A stretch of 64,000 nt of DNA from Rhodococcus sp. BP22. GTDB taxonomy: Bacteria; Actinomycetota; Actinomycetes; Mycobacteriales; Mycobacteriaceae. The first letter of the stretch is position 1. Every line of letters begins with the position of its first letter. The notes beneath the pieces are model-generated. The model was given only the letters and a program-made list of their open reading frames with translations. It was not told the DNA's origin and searched no databases. Made by a program: the position numbers and the translations under genes. The stretch lies in assembly GCF_014281965.1 (NCBI RefSeq), contig NZ_JACFTB010000002.1, positions 248,001 through 312,000 on the forward strand, written 5' to 3'. Positions 25,783-33,630 of this stretch are shown piece by piece.

Positions 25783-26828
25783 CGGACCACACCCTTACGC
25801 TGATTCTCCTGCGTGGCAACCGCATTGGCTCCGAGGAACTTCACCAGAATGAACGCGACCATGAAGATCATGATGAACGAGATGGTCGAGAGCGACGCGG
25901 CACTGTTGAATCCCTGCCGGATCTGCTCCACCACCAGAATGGAAATGGTGCGGGTAGCCGGGTTGCCTTCGGTGAGAATGGCAGGCAGGTCGTACATTCT
26001 GAGCGCATCCATCGTGCGGAACAGGATCGCCACCATCAGGGCCGGTTTCACCAGCGGCAACGTGATCTTCGTCAGCCGCTGCCACGCCGACGCACCGTCC
26101 ACTCGGGCAGCTTCGTAGACGTCGGCCGGAATCATCTGCAACCCGGCAAGAATGAGCAGCGCCATGAACGGCGTCGTCTTCCATACGTCGGCGATGATGA
26201 CCGCGAAACGTGCGGGCCAGGCATCACCGGTCCACAGAATGTTGGTGCCGAGAAGCTTGTTGGCGATACCGTCGTAGGCGAAGATGAAGTACCAGAGCTT
26301 CGCTGTCACAGCCGTCGGGATAGCCCACGGAATCAGGATCGCGGCGCGCAGCAGTGCGCGTCCGGCGAAAGTCTTACCCATGATGACAGCCATCCCGAAG
26401 CCGATGACGACCTCGATGGATACCGTCACCACCGTGAAGAAGGCGGTGTTGCCTACCGCTCCCCAGAACTGGGAGCCGAGCGTGCCGGGCGGGCACGGAA
26501 CAAGCGTCCCCGACGCGGAAGTGCACTGCTGCAGAATCCAATGCGTGTAGTTGGAGAACCCTGCACTGCCTCCCTTGACGAACATGCCGGTCGCCGGGTC
26601 CAGGCCCGCGTCCTTCTGAAAGGACATGATGACCGCACGTACGACGGGGTACGCGATGACTATGGCCAGGATGATCAGCGTCGGTGCTATCAGTAGCCAC
26701 GCTCGCCCACTGGAGAGCCCGAACTTTGCTTTCTTCTCGGTGCTTGTATGCCGACCGCGGCCGGGGGATTCTCCCCCGGCCGCGGTCGTGTCTACAGCCC
26801 CACTGGCTTGACCAGTAGGTACAGCCAT
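25779..26828 (-). CDS. Sugar ABC transporter permease (SugA/MalF type)
   Basis: 349 residues. A polar N terminus of about 45 residues precedes six membrane segments (WLLIAPTLIILAIVIAYPVV is the first). The EAA loop is EAARVDGASAWQRLTKITLP. A large outside loop after segment 1 contains CTSASGTLVPCPPG, with two cysteines that could form a disulfide. It follows the binding-protein gene by 48 bases and overlaps the second permease by 4. Confidence 0.92.
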   Translation of the reverse strand: MAVPTGQASGAVDTTAAGGESPGRGRHTSTEKKAKFGLSSGRAWLLIAPTLIILAIVIAYPVVRAVIMSFQKDAGLDPATGMFVKGGSAGFSNYTHWILQQCTSASGTLVPCPPGTLGSQFWGAVGNTAFFTVVTVSIEVVIGFGMAVIMGKTFAGRALLRAAILIPWAIPTAVTAKLWYFIFAYDGIANKLLGTNILWTGDAWPARFAVIIADVWKTTPFMALLILAGLQMIPADVYEAARVDGASAWQRLTKITLPLVKPALMVAILFRTMDALRMYDLPAILTEGNPATRTISILVVEQIRQGFNSAASLSTISFIMIFMVAFILVKFLGANAVATQENQRKGVVR

Positions 26829-26876
26829 CGTGTGTTCTCCTGTAATGCTTCGAAAGAACGGCGGTGAACGGACGAG

Positions 26877-28148
26877 CTAGTTGGAACCGGCGGACTCGAT
26901 GCCGGCCTGCATGTCCGTGATGGCCTGGTCGACCGACTTCTCACCCTTGATTGCTGCAAACGTGTTGTCCTGCACGGCCTTCGAGACGGCCGGGTAGAAC
27001 GGGCTGACGGGACGAGGAACAGCGTTCTCGATCGACAGCTTCAGCGCCGGCAGGTACGGCATCTCGGCGATGAGGGCCGGGTCGTCGTAGAGCGAGCTGA
27101 GCACGGGCGGAAGTGCACCCTCGGCGATGATGCGCTGAGCCTGCTCACCCTGAAGGAATCGCAAGAAGTCGGCGGAAGTTGCCTTGTTCTCGGAGAATTC
27201 GCTGATGGCAGCGTTGTAGCCGCCGAGCGTCGAGGTTCCGACGCCGGTTGCGCCGGGCAGCGGTGCTACGGCGTACTTGCCTGCAACGGCGGAGCCTTCC
27301 TTGGCTGCGGTGCCGTAGACGTACGGCCAGTTACGCAGGAACAGGGCCTTCCCGTCCTCGAATGCCTGCTGACTCTCGGGCTCCTTGAACGTGGTGTCCT
27401 GCGCCGGGATGACTCCGGTCTCGAAAGCGGTGACGAGAGCCTGCAGACCCGCCTTGGCTTCCGGGCTGTCGACGGTGGGAGTCTTGCCGTCTTCGCCGAC
27501 GAACGATCCGCCGTATGCGTTGATGATCTCCGACGTGTTGACCGTAAGACCCTCGTACGACGCGAACTGACCTGCGTAGCAGTCGATGTTGTTGGTCTTG
27601 GCGACCGCACAGTCGTTGGTCAGCTCGGCCCACGTGGTGGGCGCCTTCGGCAGCAGGTCGCTGCGGTAGAACAGCAGACCGCCATTGGTGTTCTTCGGAG
27701 CGGCATACTGCGTGCCGTTGTAGGTGGCGCTCTTGACGGTCGACGGCAGGATGCCCGCATTGTCGAGCGCGAACTCACCTTCGAGCGGAACGAGCCATCC
27801 CTTGGCTGCAAACTCTGCGGTCCAGATGACGTCGAGCGCCATCACGTCGTAGTCGCTCTGCTCAGCCTGAAGATGCTGGACCAGGTCGTCGTGGGCCTGG
27901 TCGGCGTCGTTGGACTGCTCCTTGAACGTGACCTGCTCGTCCGGGTGAGTCGAGTTCCACTCGTCGATGATCTGCTTGACGACACCGGTTTCGGTGGTGT
28001 CCTTGCCTTCGACGTAGGTGATGGGGCCGCGGCCGTCGGTGTTTTCCGACGCAGAATCGCTGGAACCGCTGTCACTGGAACACGCGGTCAGCGTCAGCAG
28101 CGTTGCGGCTGTCGCCAGCACCGCCACCTTCGAGATCAAAGACGCCAT
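26877..28148 (-). CDS. lpqY: LpqY-type sugar-binding lipoprotein
   Basis: 423 residues. The lipoprotein signal peptide ends in LTLTAC (Cys23), so the protein is anchored to the outer face of the membrane. The fold is that of solute-binding proteins for oligosaccharides: DVMALDVIWTAEFAAKGWL, LLFYRSDLLPKAPTTW, FLRNWPYVYGTA. It captures the sugar for the two permeases downstream. Trehalose is the likely ligand from similarity to mycobacterial LpqY, but this was not tested. No ATPase gene accompanies it. Three 16-base repeats lie 60-110 bases upstream of the start. Confidence 0.88.
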   Translation of the reverse strand: MASLISKVAVLATAATLLTLTACSSDSGSSDSASENTDGRGPITYVEGKDTTETGVVKQIIDEWNSTHPDEQVTFKEQSNDADQAHDDLVQHLQAEQSDYDVMALDVIWTAEFAAKGWLVPLEGEFALDNAGILPSTVKSATYNGTQYAAPKNTNGGLLFYRSDLLPKAPTTWAELTNDCAVAKTNNIDCYAGQFASYEGLTVNTSEIINAYGGSFVGEDGKTPTVDSPEAKAGLQALVTAFETGVIPAQDTTFKEPESQQAFEDGKALFLRNWPYVYGTAAKEGSAVAGKYAVAPLPGATGVGTSTLGGYNAAISEFSENKATSADFLRFLQGEQAQRIIAEGALPPVLSSLYDDPALIAEMPYLPALKLSIENAVPRPVSPFYPAVSKAVQDNTFAAIKGEKSVDQAITDMQAGIESAGSN

Positions 28149-28207
28149 TAGTTTGTCTCTCCACTAACTTCGTACAGGTTGGTATGCGCAGGGACGGTCT
28201 CGGCGTT

Positions 28208-28254
28208 ATCGACCCACGGTGTGATCGACCCACGGTGAGGTCGACCACAGTGAG
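28208..28254. repeat. Three tandem 16-base repeats upstream of lpqY
   Basis: TCGACCCACGGTG begins at 28209 and again at 28225, and the variant TCGACCACAGTG begins at 28241. The period is exactly 16 bases. They lie between the divergent lpqY and DUF2786 genes. They may be an operator array; no known regulator site is recognised. Confidence 0.6.
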
Positions 28255-28384
28255 ACACCGAGTGTGCTGCCCCCGACGCACATGTCGATACGCACTCTGG
28301 CACACAACTCACCCGATGGGCGTGATTTCGTCCCTCCTGAATCGGTCAACCGAGTTGTCGGTGGGGCGTTGTAGCGTCCTACCG

Positions 28385-29203
28385 GTGAGTTCGGACAAGA
28401 TGTTGACCCGCATCGGCGGACTGCTGCGCCAAGCCGAGTCCACCGACAACCCCCACGAGGCCGAGGCCTTTATGGAGGCCGCCCAGCGGTTGGCAACGGC
28501 GACGTCGATCGACCTTGCCGTTGCGCGTTCGCACAACGCTTCCCGCGAGAAGCAGGTGGCACCGGCCCAACGCGTCATCAGGATCGGCGAGGCCGGCAAG
28601 AAGGGGCTTCGCACGTTCGTGAAGTTGTTCCTCGTCATCGCCTTCGCGAACGACGTCAAGTGCGACATCTCGCGATCGTCGACTCAGGTGTTCGCGTACG
28701 GCTTCGACTCCGACATCGACACCTGCGAGGCGCTGTATTCGAGCCTGCTGATCCAGATGGTCCGAGCCTCGGACGCGTACATCAAGTCAGGTGCCTACCG
28801 GAACGAAACGGCCGTACGCACTGTCACGGAAACCATCGGTCGGAAAAAGTACAAACGCCAAGAAGTTGTCGTCGTTGCCGGCGTCACCGCCAGGATCAAC
28901 TTCCAGACGGCTTTTGCCGAGCGCATCGGAAAGCGGCTCGAGAGCGTCAAGCAGGAGGCCGAGACAAAGGCAATCGAAGAGGAGAGCCGCGGCGCCGGAA
29001 CCGCAGTGGTGTTGCGTAACAAAGCAATCGAACTGAAGGACTTCTATACCTCGACGTCGAAGGCGCGAGGATCGTGGCAGAGCCAGTCCGCCAATGCCGG
29101 ATACTCCCGTGGTGCACGCGCCGCAGGCGACCGGGCAGGACGCGCTGCGCGCCTGGGCGGTGAGCCCGAGCTGGGGCGCGGTTCAACGCAGCTCGGAAGG
29201 TGA
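28385..29203 (+). CDS. DUF2786 domain protein
   Basis: About 272 residues from GTG 28385 (MSSDKMLTRIGGLLRQAEST); the frame is open to 28103, but the upstream part is the non-coding side of the lpqY promoter. The N-terminal DUF2786 motif (LTRIGGLLRQAESTDNPHEA) is followed by a helical domain and a Lys/Glu-rich region. The C terminus is Arg/Gly-rich (SRGARAAGDRAGRAARLGG), possibly nucleic-acid binding. Function unknown. Confidence 0.85.
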   Translation: MSSDKMLTRIGGLLRQAESTDNPHEAEAFMEAAQRLATATSIDLAVARSHNASREKQVAPAQRVIRIGEAGKKGLRTFVKLFLVIAFANDVKCDISRSSTQVFAYGFDSDIDTCEALYSSLLIQMVRASDAYIKSGAYRNETAVRTVTETIGRKKYKRQEVVVVAGVTARINFQTAFAERIGKRLESVKQEAETKAIEEESRGAGTAVVLRNKAIELKDFYTSTSKARGSWQSQSANAGYSRGARAAGDRAGRAARLGGEPELGRGSTQLGR

Positions 29204-29331
29204 TGGGCCAGCTCGTCGACGGCAAATGCACCGTGTGGGTAGTCGCCGACGGCGTTCGCGCGATCGGGCCCCACTCGATGGAACAGCCTGCAACACTGAA
29301 TGTGGCCGCTCTCCTACCACCGGAAGATTGA
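29203..29331 (+). CDS. Possible small protein, 42 residues
   Basis: The ATG overlaps the DUF2786 stop. The reading MGQLVDGKCTVWVVADGVRA looks protein-like and GGAAGG precedes it, though closely. It fills the gap before the TfoX-like gene. No family recognised. It may be a chance ORF. Confidence 0.3.
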   Translation: MGQLVDGKCTVWVVADGVRAIGPHSMEQPATLNVAALLPPED

Positions 29332-29336
29332 CGCCG

Positions 29337-29666
29337 ATGTCCTACGACGAACAGCTCGCGGAACGGATTCGCTCAGCGCTTGCCTCGGTATCGGTCGTCG
29401 AAAAGAAGATGTTCGGCGGCCTGCAGTTCCTGGTCGACGGAAAGATCGCTATCGGCGCCACAGTTGATGGCGATCTACTGGTCAGATGCGACCCGTCGCG
29501 CACCGATGACCTGATCGGTAGGCCAGGAGCCCAACGTGCCGACATGCGTGGCCGGAAGATGAGCGCCGGGTGGATCACCGTCTCGCCAGAGGAAACCCGG
29601 GGCGCCGACTTGCAGTTCTGGGTCGCGGTTGCGTTGGAGAACAGGGCACTGGACCACAGGCCGTGA
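29337..29666 (+). CDS. TfoX N-terminal domain protein
   Basis: 109 residues from ATG 29337 (MSYDEQLAERIRSAL). It has the TfoX_N signature EKKMFGGLQFLVDGKIAIG and GDLLVRCDPS. In actinobacteria such single-domain proteins are common and are not linked to competence; the role is unknown. Its stop overlaps the start of the metallohydrolase gene (GTGA). Confidence 0.9.
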   Translation: MSYDEQLAERIRSALASVSVVEKKMFGGLQFLVDGKIAIGATVDGDLLVRCDPSRTDDLIGRPGAQRADMRGRKMSAGWITVSPEETRGADLQFWVAVALENRALDHRP

Positions 29667-30190
29667 GCTCACGCCGGGTGAACAACAGGGACTCCCAACG
29701 ATCGAAGGTCTACGACGCCGAAGCCATGGTTCGCGTCATGTTCGATCGTGCAGACGAGCGCGGACTACGCACCGTCGAGATGTTCGGTTCGACCATCACG
29801 CTGCCGATCGAACGGAAGTTCGCGTCGCTCGAGTCGGTGCAGAGCTACGTCGACGCGGTCTTGGCGTTGAACTGGGTTCGTGAAACCTGGCCGCATGCCG
29901 GATCGGTAGTACAGGTCCGTGAACGTTCGGGCACCGGCGCTTCGCACTACGAGCGGGATACCCACACCATCGCGGTGCCGCTACACCGCAACAACGACGC
30001 GTGGGCGCTGCGCGAACTGGTCGTCCTGCACGAGCTCGCGCACCACTTCGAACCTGCTGAACTCGATGCTGCGTCTCACGGCGGGGAGTTCGTCGATCGA
30101 TTCGTCACGTTGGTCGGGGAAATCATCGGTCAGGAAGCTGGTTTCGTACTGCGCGCCACCATGGCCGAGAACGGTGTGAAGATCGGTTGA
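29663..30190 (+). CDS. Putative zinc metallohydrolase (TIGR04338 type)
   Basis: 175 residues from GTG 29663, which overlaps the previous stop. The zinc-binding motif is VVLHELAHHFEP, followed by a third ligand candidate in SHGGEFVDRF. The family is actinobacterial and uncharacterised. No signal peptide, so the protein is cytoplasmic. Coupling to the TfoX-like gene suggests a shared process. Confidence 0.85.
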   Translation: MSSRRVNNRDSQRSKVYDAEAMVRVMFDRADERGLRTVEMFGSTITLPIERKFASLESVQSYVDAVLALNWVRETWPHAGSVVQVRERSGTGASHYERDTHTIAVPLHRNNDAWALRELVVLHELAHHFEPAELDAASHGGEFVDRFVTLVGEIIGQEAGFVLRATMAENGVKIG

Positions 30191-30217
30191 TGCGGATGCG
30201 CTACGAGGAAGCGCATC

Positions 30218-30991
30218 ATGGAAATCATGACTATCAAAATCGGCGTTCAGCTCCAGCCCCAGCACGCACCCGACTACCAGATCATTCGTGACGCGGTTCT
30301 GCGCGCGGAGGACGCCGGCGTCGATATCGTCTTCAACTGGGATCACTTCTATCCGCTGTACGGCGACCTCGACGGTGCCCACTTCGAATGTTGGACGATG
30401 CTGGGCGCTTGGGCGGAGCAGACGTCCAACGTAGAGATCGGGGCCCTGGTCACCGGCGGTGGTTACCGCAACCCGGATCTTCTCGCCGATATGGCCCGCA
30501 CCGTCGACCACATCAGTGGTGGCCGGTTGATCCTCGGCATCGGTGCCGGCTGGAACCAGAAGGATTACGACAACTTCGGCTACGACTTCGGCACAGCGGG
30601 TTCGCGCCTGAAGTTGTTGAGCGAAAACCTCGCTCGCATCAGCAATCGCCTGGCTGTCGGCAATCCCGCACCGACACGTGAGATTCCCATCCTCATCGGT
30701 GGGGGCGGGGAGAAGAAGACGCTCAAGATGGTCGCCGAGTATGCGCACATCTGGCACAGCTTCGCCGACCTCGAAGAGCTGAAGCGCAAGTCCGGGATTC
30801 TCGCCGAGCACGGAGTCACCGTCGGACGCGATACCTCGGTGATCACGAAGTCGGTGCCGTGGCCCGGGGCCGACAAAGCGCCGGAGTTTCTCGACGCCGG
30901 AGCCACCTTGTTCACCGTCGGAATCGGCGGTCCGGAGTACGACATGAAGGAGCTGAACGACGCCATCGGGTGGCGCAACAGCCAGCGGTGA
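30218..30991 (+). CDS. LLM-class F420-dependent oxidoreductase
   Basis: 257 residues with the luciferase-like TIM barrel: VFNWDHFYPLYGD near the start, GALVTGGGYRNPDLLADMA, and GRLILGIGAGWNQKDYDNFG. The last block is diagnostic for F420-dependent members of the family. The substrate is unknown. ATG at 30218 or 30230 are both possible. It is a single gene by spacing. Confidence 0.9.
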   Translation: MEIMTIKIGVQLQPQHAPDYQIIRDAVLRAEDAGVDIVFNWDHFYPLYGDLDGAHFECWTMLGAWAEQTSNVEIGALVTGGGYRNPDLLADMARTVDHISGGRLILGIGAGWNQKDYDNFGYDFGTAGSRLKLLSENLARISNRLAVGNPAPTREIPILIGGGGEKKTLKMVAEYAHIWHSFADLEELKRKSGILAEHGVTVGRDTSVITKSVPWPGADKAPEFLDAGATLFTVGIGGPEYDMKELNDAIGWRNSQR

Positions 30992-31117
30992 AGACCGGTC
31001 GGGAATGGACTGCGGTGAGTACTGGTTGAGCTTGGCGGCAATCTGATTTCCGAGTGCTCACGGCTTCGCGATAGCCTCGGACGTCATTTCACTTGTTTCG
31101 CACCGAGGAGTTCACTC

Positions 31118-32056
31118 TTGACCAGTCGACGTTTACGCGGCCGCGCCCTGGCCGCAGTAGCTGCCACGCTCGCACTCACGCTCGGGGCCGTCGCATGTTC
31201 GAGTGACAACAGCTCGGGCGGAACGGGCGAGAACGCCCTTGCCGGCTCTGACCAGACTTCCCTCGACAAGTACACGACGGACGATGTCACCCCGCTCGAT
31301 CAGATCGATACCTCGAACATCGGTCTGATCGAGCCCGGCAAGCTGTACGTCGGCACCTTGTCCGACGCTCCGCCGAACATTTTCATCGACCCGTCGGGCA
31401 AGTTCACCGGCTTCGACAACGAGCTGCTCCGCGCCGTCGCCGCCAAGCTGAACCTGACCGTCGAGTTCTCGGCCACCGAGTTCTCCAGCTTGCTCGCCGC
31501 GGTGAACAACAAGGTCTACGACGCTGGTTCCTCGTCGATCTCCACCACCGATGCGCGTCGCCAGACCGTCGGGTTCACCAACGGTTACGACTTCGGTGAG
31601 ATGGCGCTCGTCGCCAAGAACGACTACGCGATCAAGACCATCGCCGATCTGGACACCGAGCAGCGCATCGGCGTGGTTCAGGGCACTGTCCAGGACGATT
31701 ACGTCACCAACACCCTCGGTATCGAGCCCGTACGTTTCCCGGATTACAACACCGCGTACGCGAATGTGAAGTCCGGCCAGATCGACGCATGGGTCGCGCC
31801 GTCGCAGCAGGCTTCCGGCCAGGTCAAGGCCGAGGACGGCGTCGCAATCCTCGAGAAGACGATCAACACCACCAACTTCACGGCATACGCGGTGAACAAG
31901 GACAATCAGCCGTTGATCGACGCTCTCAACTCCGGTCTCGACGCCGTCGTCGCCGATGGGACGTGGAACACCCTCGAGAACGAGTGGTACCCCGAGCGCC
32001 AGGTTCCCGCCGACTGGAAGCCGGGCAGCAAGGCTTCCGTCCTGCCTGCAAGCTGA
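31118..32056 (+). CDS. Polar amino-acid ABC transporter binding lipoprotein
   Basis: 312 residues. The TTG start follows GAGGAG at a good distance. The lipobox is LGAVAC (Cys27). The fold is family 3 solute-binding: IDPSGKFTGFDNELLRAVA, DAGSSSISTTDARRQTVGF and GVVQGTVQDDYV. It captures a polar amino acid or similar compound for the permease and ATPase that follow. The ligand cannot be read from the sequence. Confidence 0.92.
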   Translation: MTSRRLRGRALAAVAATLALTLGAVACSSDNSSGGTGENALAGSDQTSLDKYTTDDVTPLDQIDTSNIGLIEPGKLYVGTLSDAPPNIFIDPSGKFTGFDNELLRAVAAKLNLTVEFSATEFSSLLAAVNNKVYDAGSSSISTTDARRQTVGFTNGYDFGEMALVAKNDYAIKTIADLDTEQRIGVVQGTVQDDYVTNTLGIEPVRFPDYNTAYANVKSGQIDAWVAPSQQASGQVKAEDGVAILEKTINTTNFTAYAVNKDNQPLIDALNSGLDAVVADGTWNTLENEWYPERQVPADWKPGSKASVLPAS

Positions 32057-32057
32057 T

Positions 32058-32819
32058 ATGAGCACACTGTCGAATCTGTACGACACGTTCTTCGATTGGG
32101 ACCTCATCTGGGACACCGTTCCCAAGCTGATCACCGTCGGATTGCCGAACACCCTGATTCTCGCTGCTTCGTCCGGGGTGATCGGCACGGTGATCGGGAT
32201 CGGGTTGGCGGTAGCGGGCATCTCCCGCTCCCGCTGGCTCCGATGGCCGGCGCGGATGTACACAGATATCTTTCGCGGACTTCCAGCGGCGGTCGTCATT
32301 CTTCTCATCGGCCTCGGTTTTGGTCCGACGCTGACCCAATTGACCGGCAGCCGAAACCCTTTCCCGCTTGGCATCGCGGCATTGGCGCTGATGTCGGCCG
32401 CATACTTCGGTGAAATCTTCCGTTCCGGCATTCAAAGTGTCGATCCGGGTCAGATGGAAGCCTCACGCGCACTGGGCTTCAGCTACCGCCGTTCGATGGC
32501 CCTGGTCGTGATGCCTCAGGGCATCCGACGCGTACTGCCTGCCACGGTCAATCAGTTCATCTCGCTGATCAAAGACAGCTCGCTGATCTATTTCCTCGGT
32601 TTGCTGGCCTCGCAACGCGAGTTGTTTCGAGTCGGACAGGACACCGCCGCACAGACCGGTAACCTCTCACCGCTGCTGGCGGCGGGCGTGTTCTATCTGA
32701 TCCTGACCATCCCGCTGACGCACCTCGTCAACTTCATCGACAAGCGCATGCGCTCCGGTAAGGCCGATACTTCGGGCACGCTCGATCCCTTGGAAGTATC
32801 AATCGTGGTGGAGAGGTAA
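32058..32819 (+). CDS. Polar amino-acid ABC transporter permease
   Basis: 253 residues, His/Glu/Gln/Arg-opine type permease: LPNTLILAASSGVIGTVIG in the first segment, FRGLPAAVVILLIGLGFG, and the EAA loop MEASRALGFSYRRSMALVVM. ATG 32058 lies 1 base after the binding-protein stop; the upstream open frame is a shadow. It forms the membrane pore, probably as a homodimer. Confidence 0.93.
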   Translation: MSTLSNLYDTFFDWDLIWDTVPKLITVGLPNTLILAASSGVIGTVIGIGLAVAGISRSRWLRWPARMYTDIFRGLPAAVVILLIGLGFGPTLTQLTGSRNPFPLGIAALALMSAAYFGEIFRSGIQSVDPGQMEASRALGFSYRRSMALVVMPQGIRRVLPATVNQFISLIKDSSLIYFLGLLASQRELFRVGQDTAAQTGNLSPLLAAGVFYLILTIPLTHLVNFIDKRMRSGKADTSGTLDPLEVSIVVER

Positions 32820-32822
32820 GTA

Positions 32823-33548
32823 ATGGCTGTCTCATTGACCGGCACCGACATTCATCTCGCTTTCGGTGCCAACAAGGTGCTCAGGGGCGTGAACATTCAC
32901 GTCGATGCGGGCCGCACCACCACCGTGATCGGGCCTTCGGGATCAGGCAAGTCGACGTTGCTCCGTGCGCTCAACCGCCTCCATGAACCCGACCAGGGCG
33001 ACGTTCTGCTCGACGGAAAATCGGTGTTGAAGGACAACCCGGACGAGTTGCGCCAGCGCATCGGCATGGTGTTCCAACAGTTCAACCTGTTCCCACACAA
33101 GACGGTCGCGGACAATGTCTCGCTCGGCCTCCGCAAGCTCAAAGGTCAGTCGAAGGACGAGGCACGCGCTGCGGCGATGGAGCAACTCGAGCTCGTCGGT
33201 CTGTCGAACAAAGCAGATTCGCGCCCGGGCAACCTCTCCGGCGGCCAGCAGCAACGCGTCGCCATCGCTCGGGCACTCGCCATGAAACCCGAGGTGATGT
33301 TCTTCGACGAGGCGACATCGGCTCTGGACCCCGAGCTTGTCAAGGGTGTGCTCGCACTGATGGCCGACCTCGCCTCCGGCGGTATGACGATGGTCGTCGT
33401 CACGCACGAAATGGGTTTCGCGCGTTCGGTGTCGAACAAGGTGTTGTTCATGGATCACGGTAGTGCCATCGAAACCGGTACCCCGGAACAACTTTTCGAC
33501 GACCCGCATACCGATCGGCTGAAGCAGTTTCTCTCGCAGGTCCTGTAG
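32823..33548 (+). CDS. Polar amino-acid ABC transporter ATPase (GlnQ type)
   Basis: 241 residues. Walker A is GPSGSGKST, the Q-loop is [13 protein letters not shown], the signature is [16 protein letters not shown], Walker B is [14 protein letters not shown], and the H-loop is VVTHEMGFA. It is third in the operon, 3 bases after the permease. It powers the importer above. Confidence 0.96.
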   Translation: MAVSLTGTDIHLAFGANKVLRGVNIHVDAGRTTTVIGPSGSGKSTLLRALNRLHEPDQGDVLLDGKSVLKDNPDELRQRIGMVFQQFNLFPHKTVADNVSLGLRKLKGQSKDEARAAAMEQLELVGLSNKADSRPGNLSGGQQQRVAIARALAMKPEVMFFDEATSALDPELVKGVLALMADLASGGMTMVVVTHEMGFARSVSNKVLFMDHGSAIETGTPEQLFDDPHTDRLKQFLSQVL

Positions 33549-33630
33549 GGAACTGCGCGGCACTTCGATATCGCCTACCGTTCACCTCGGCGTTTCCCCG
33601 CTTTCGTTTCGACCTGTCACCGTTCGCGGC

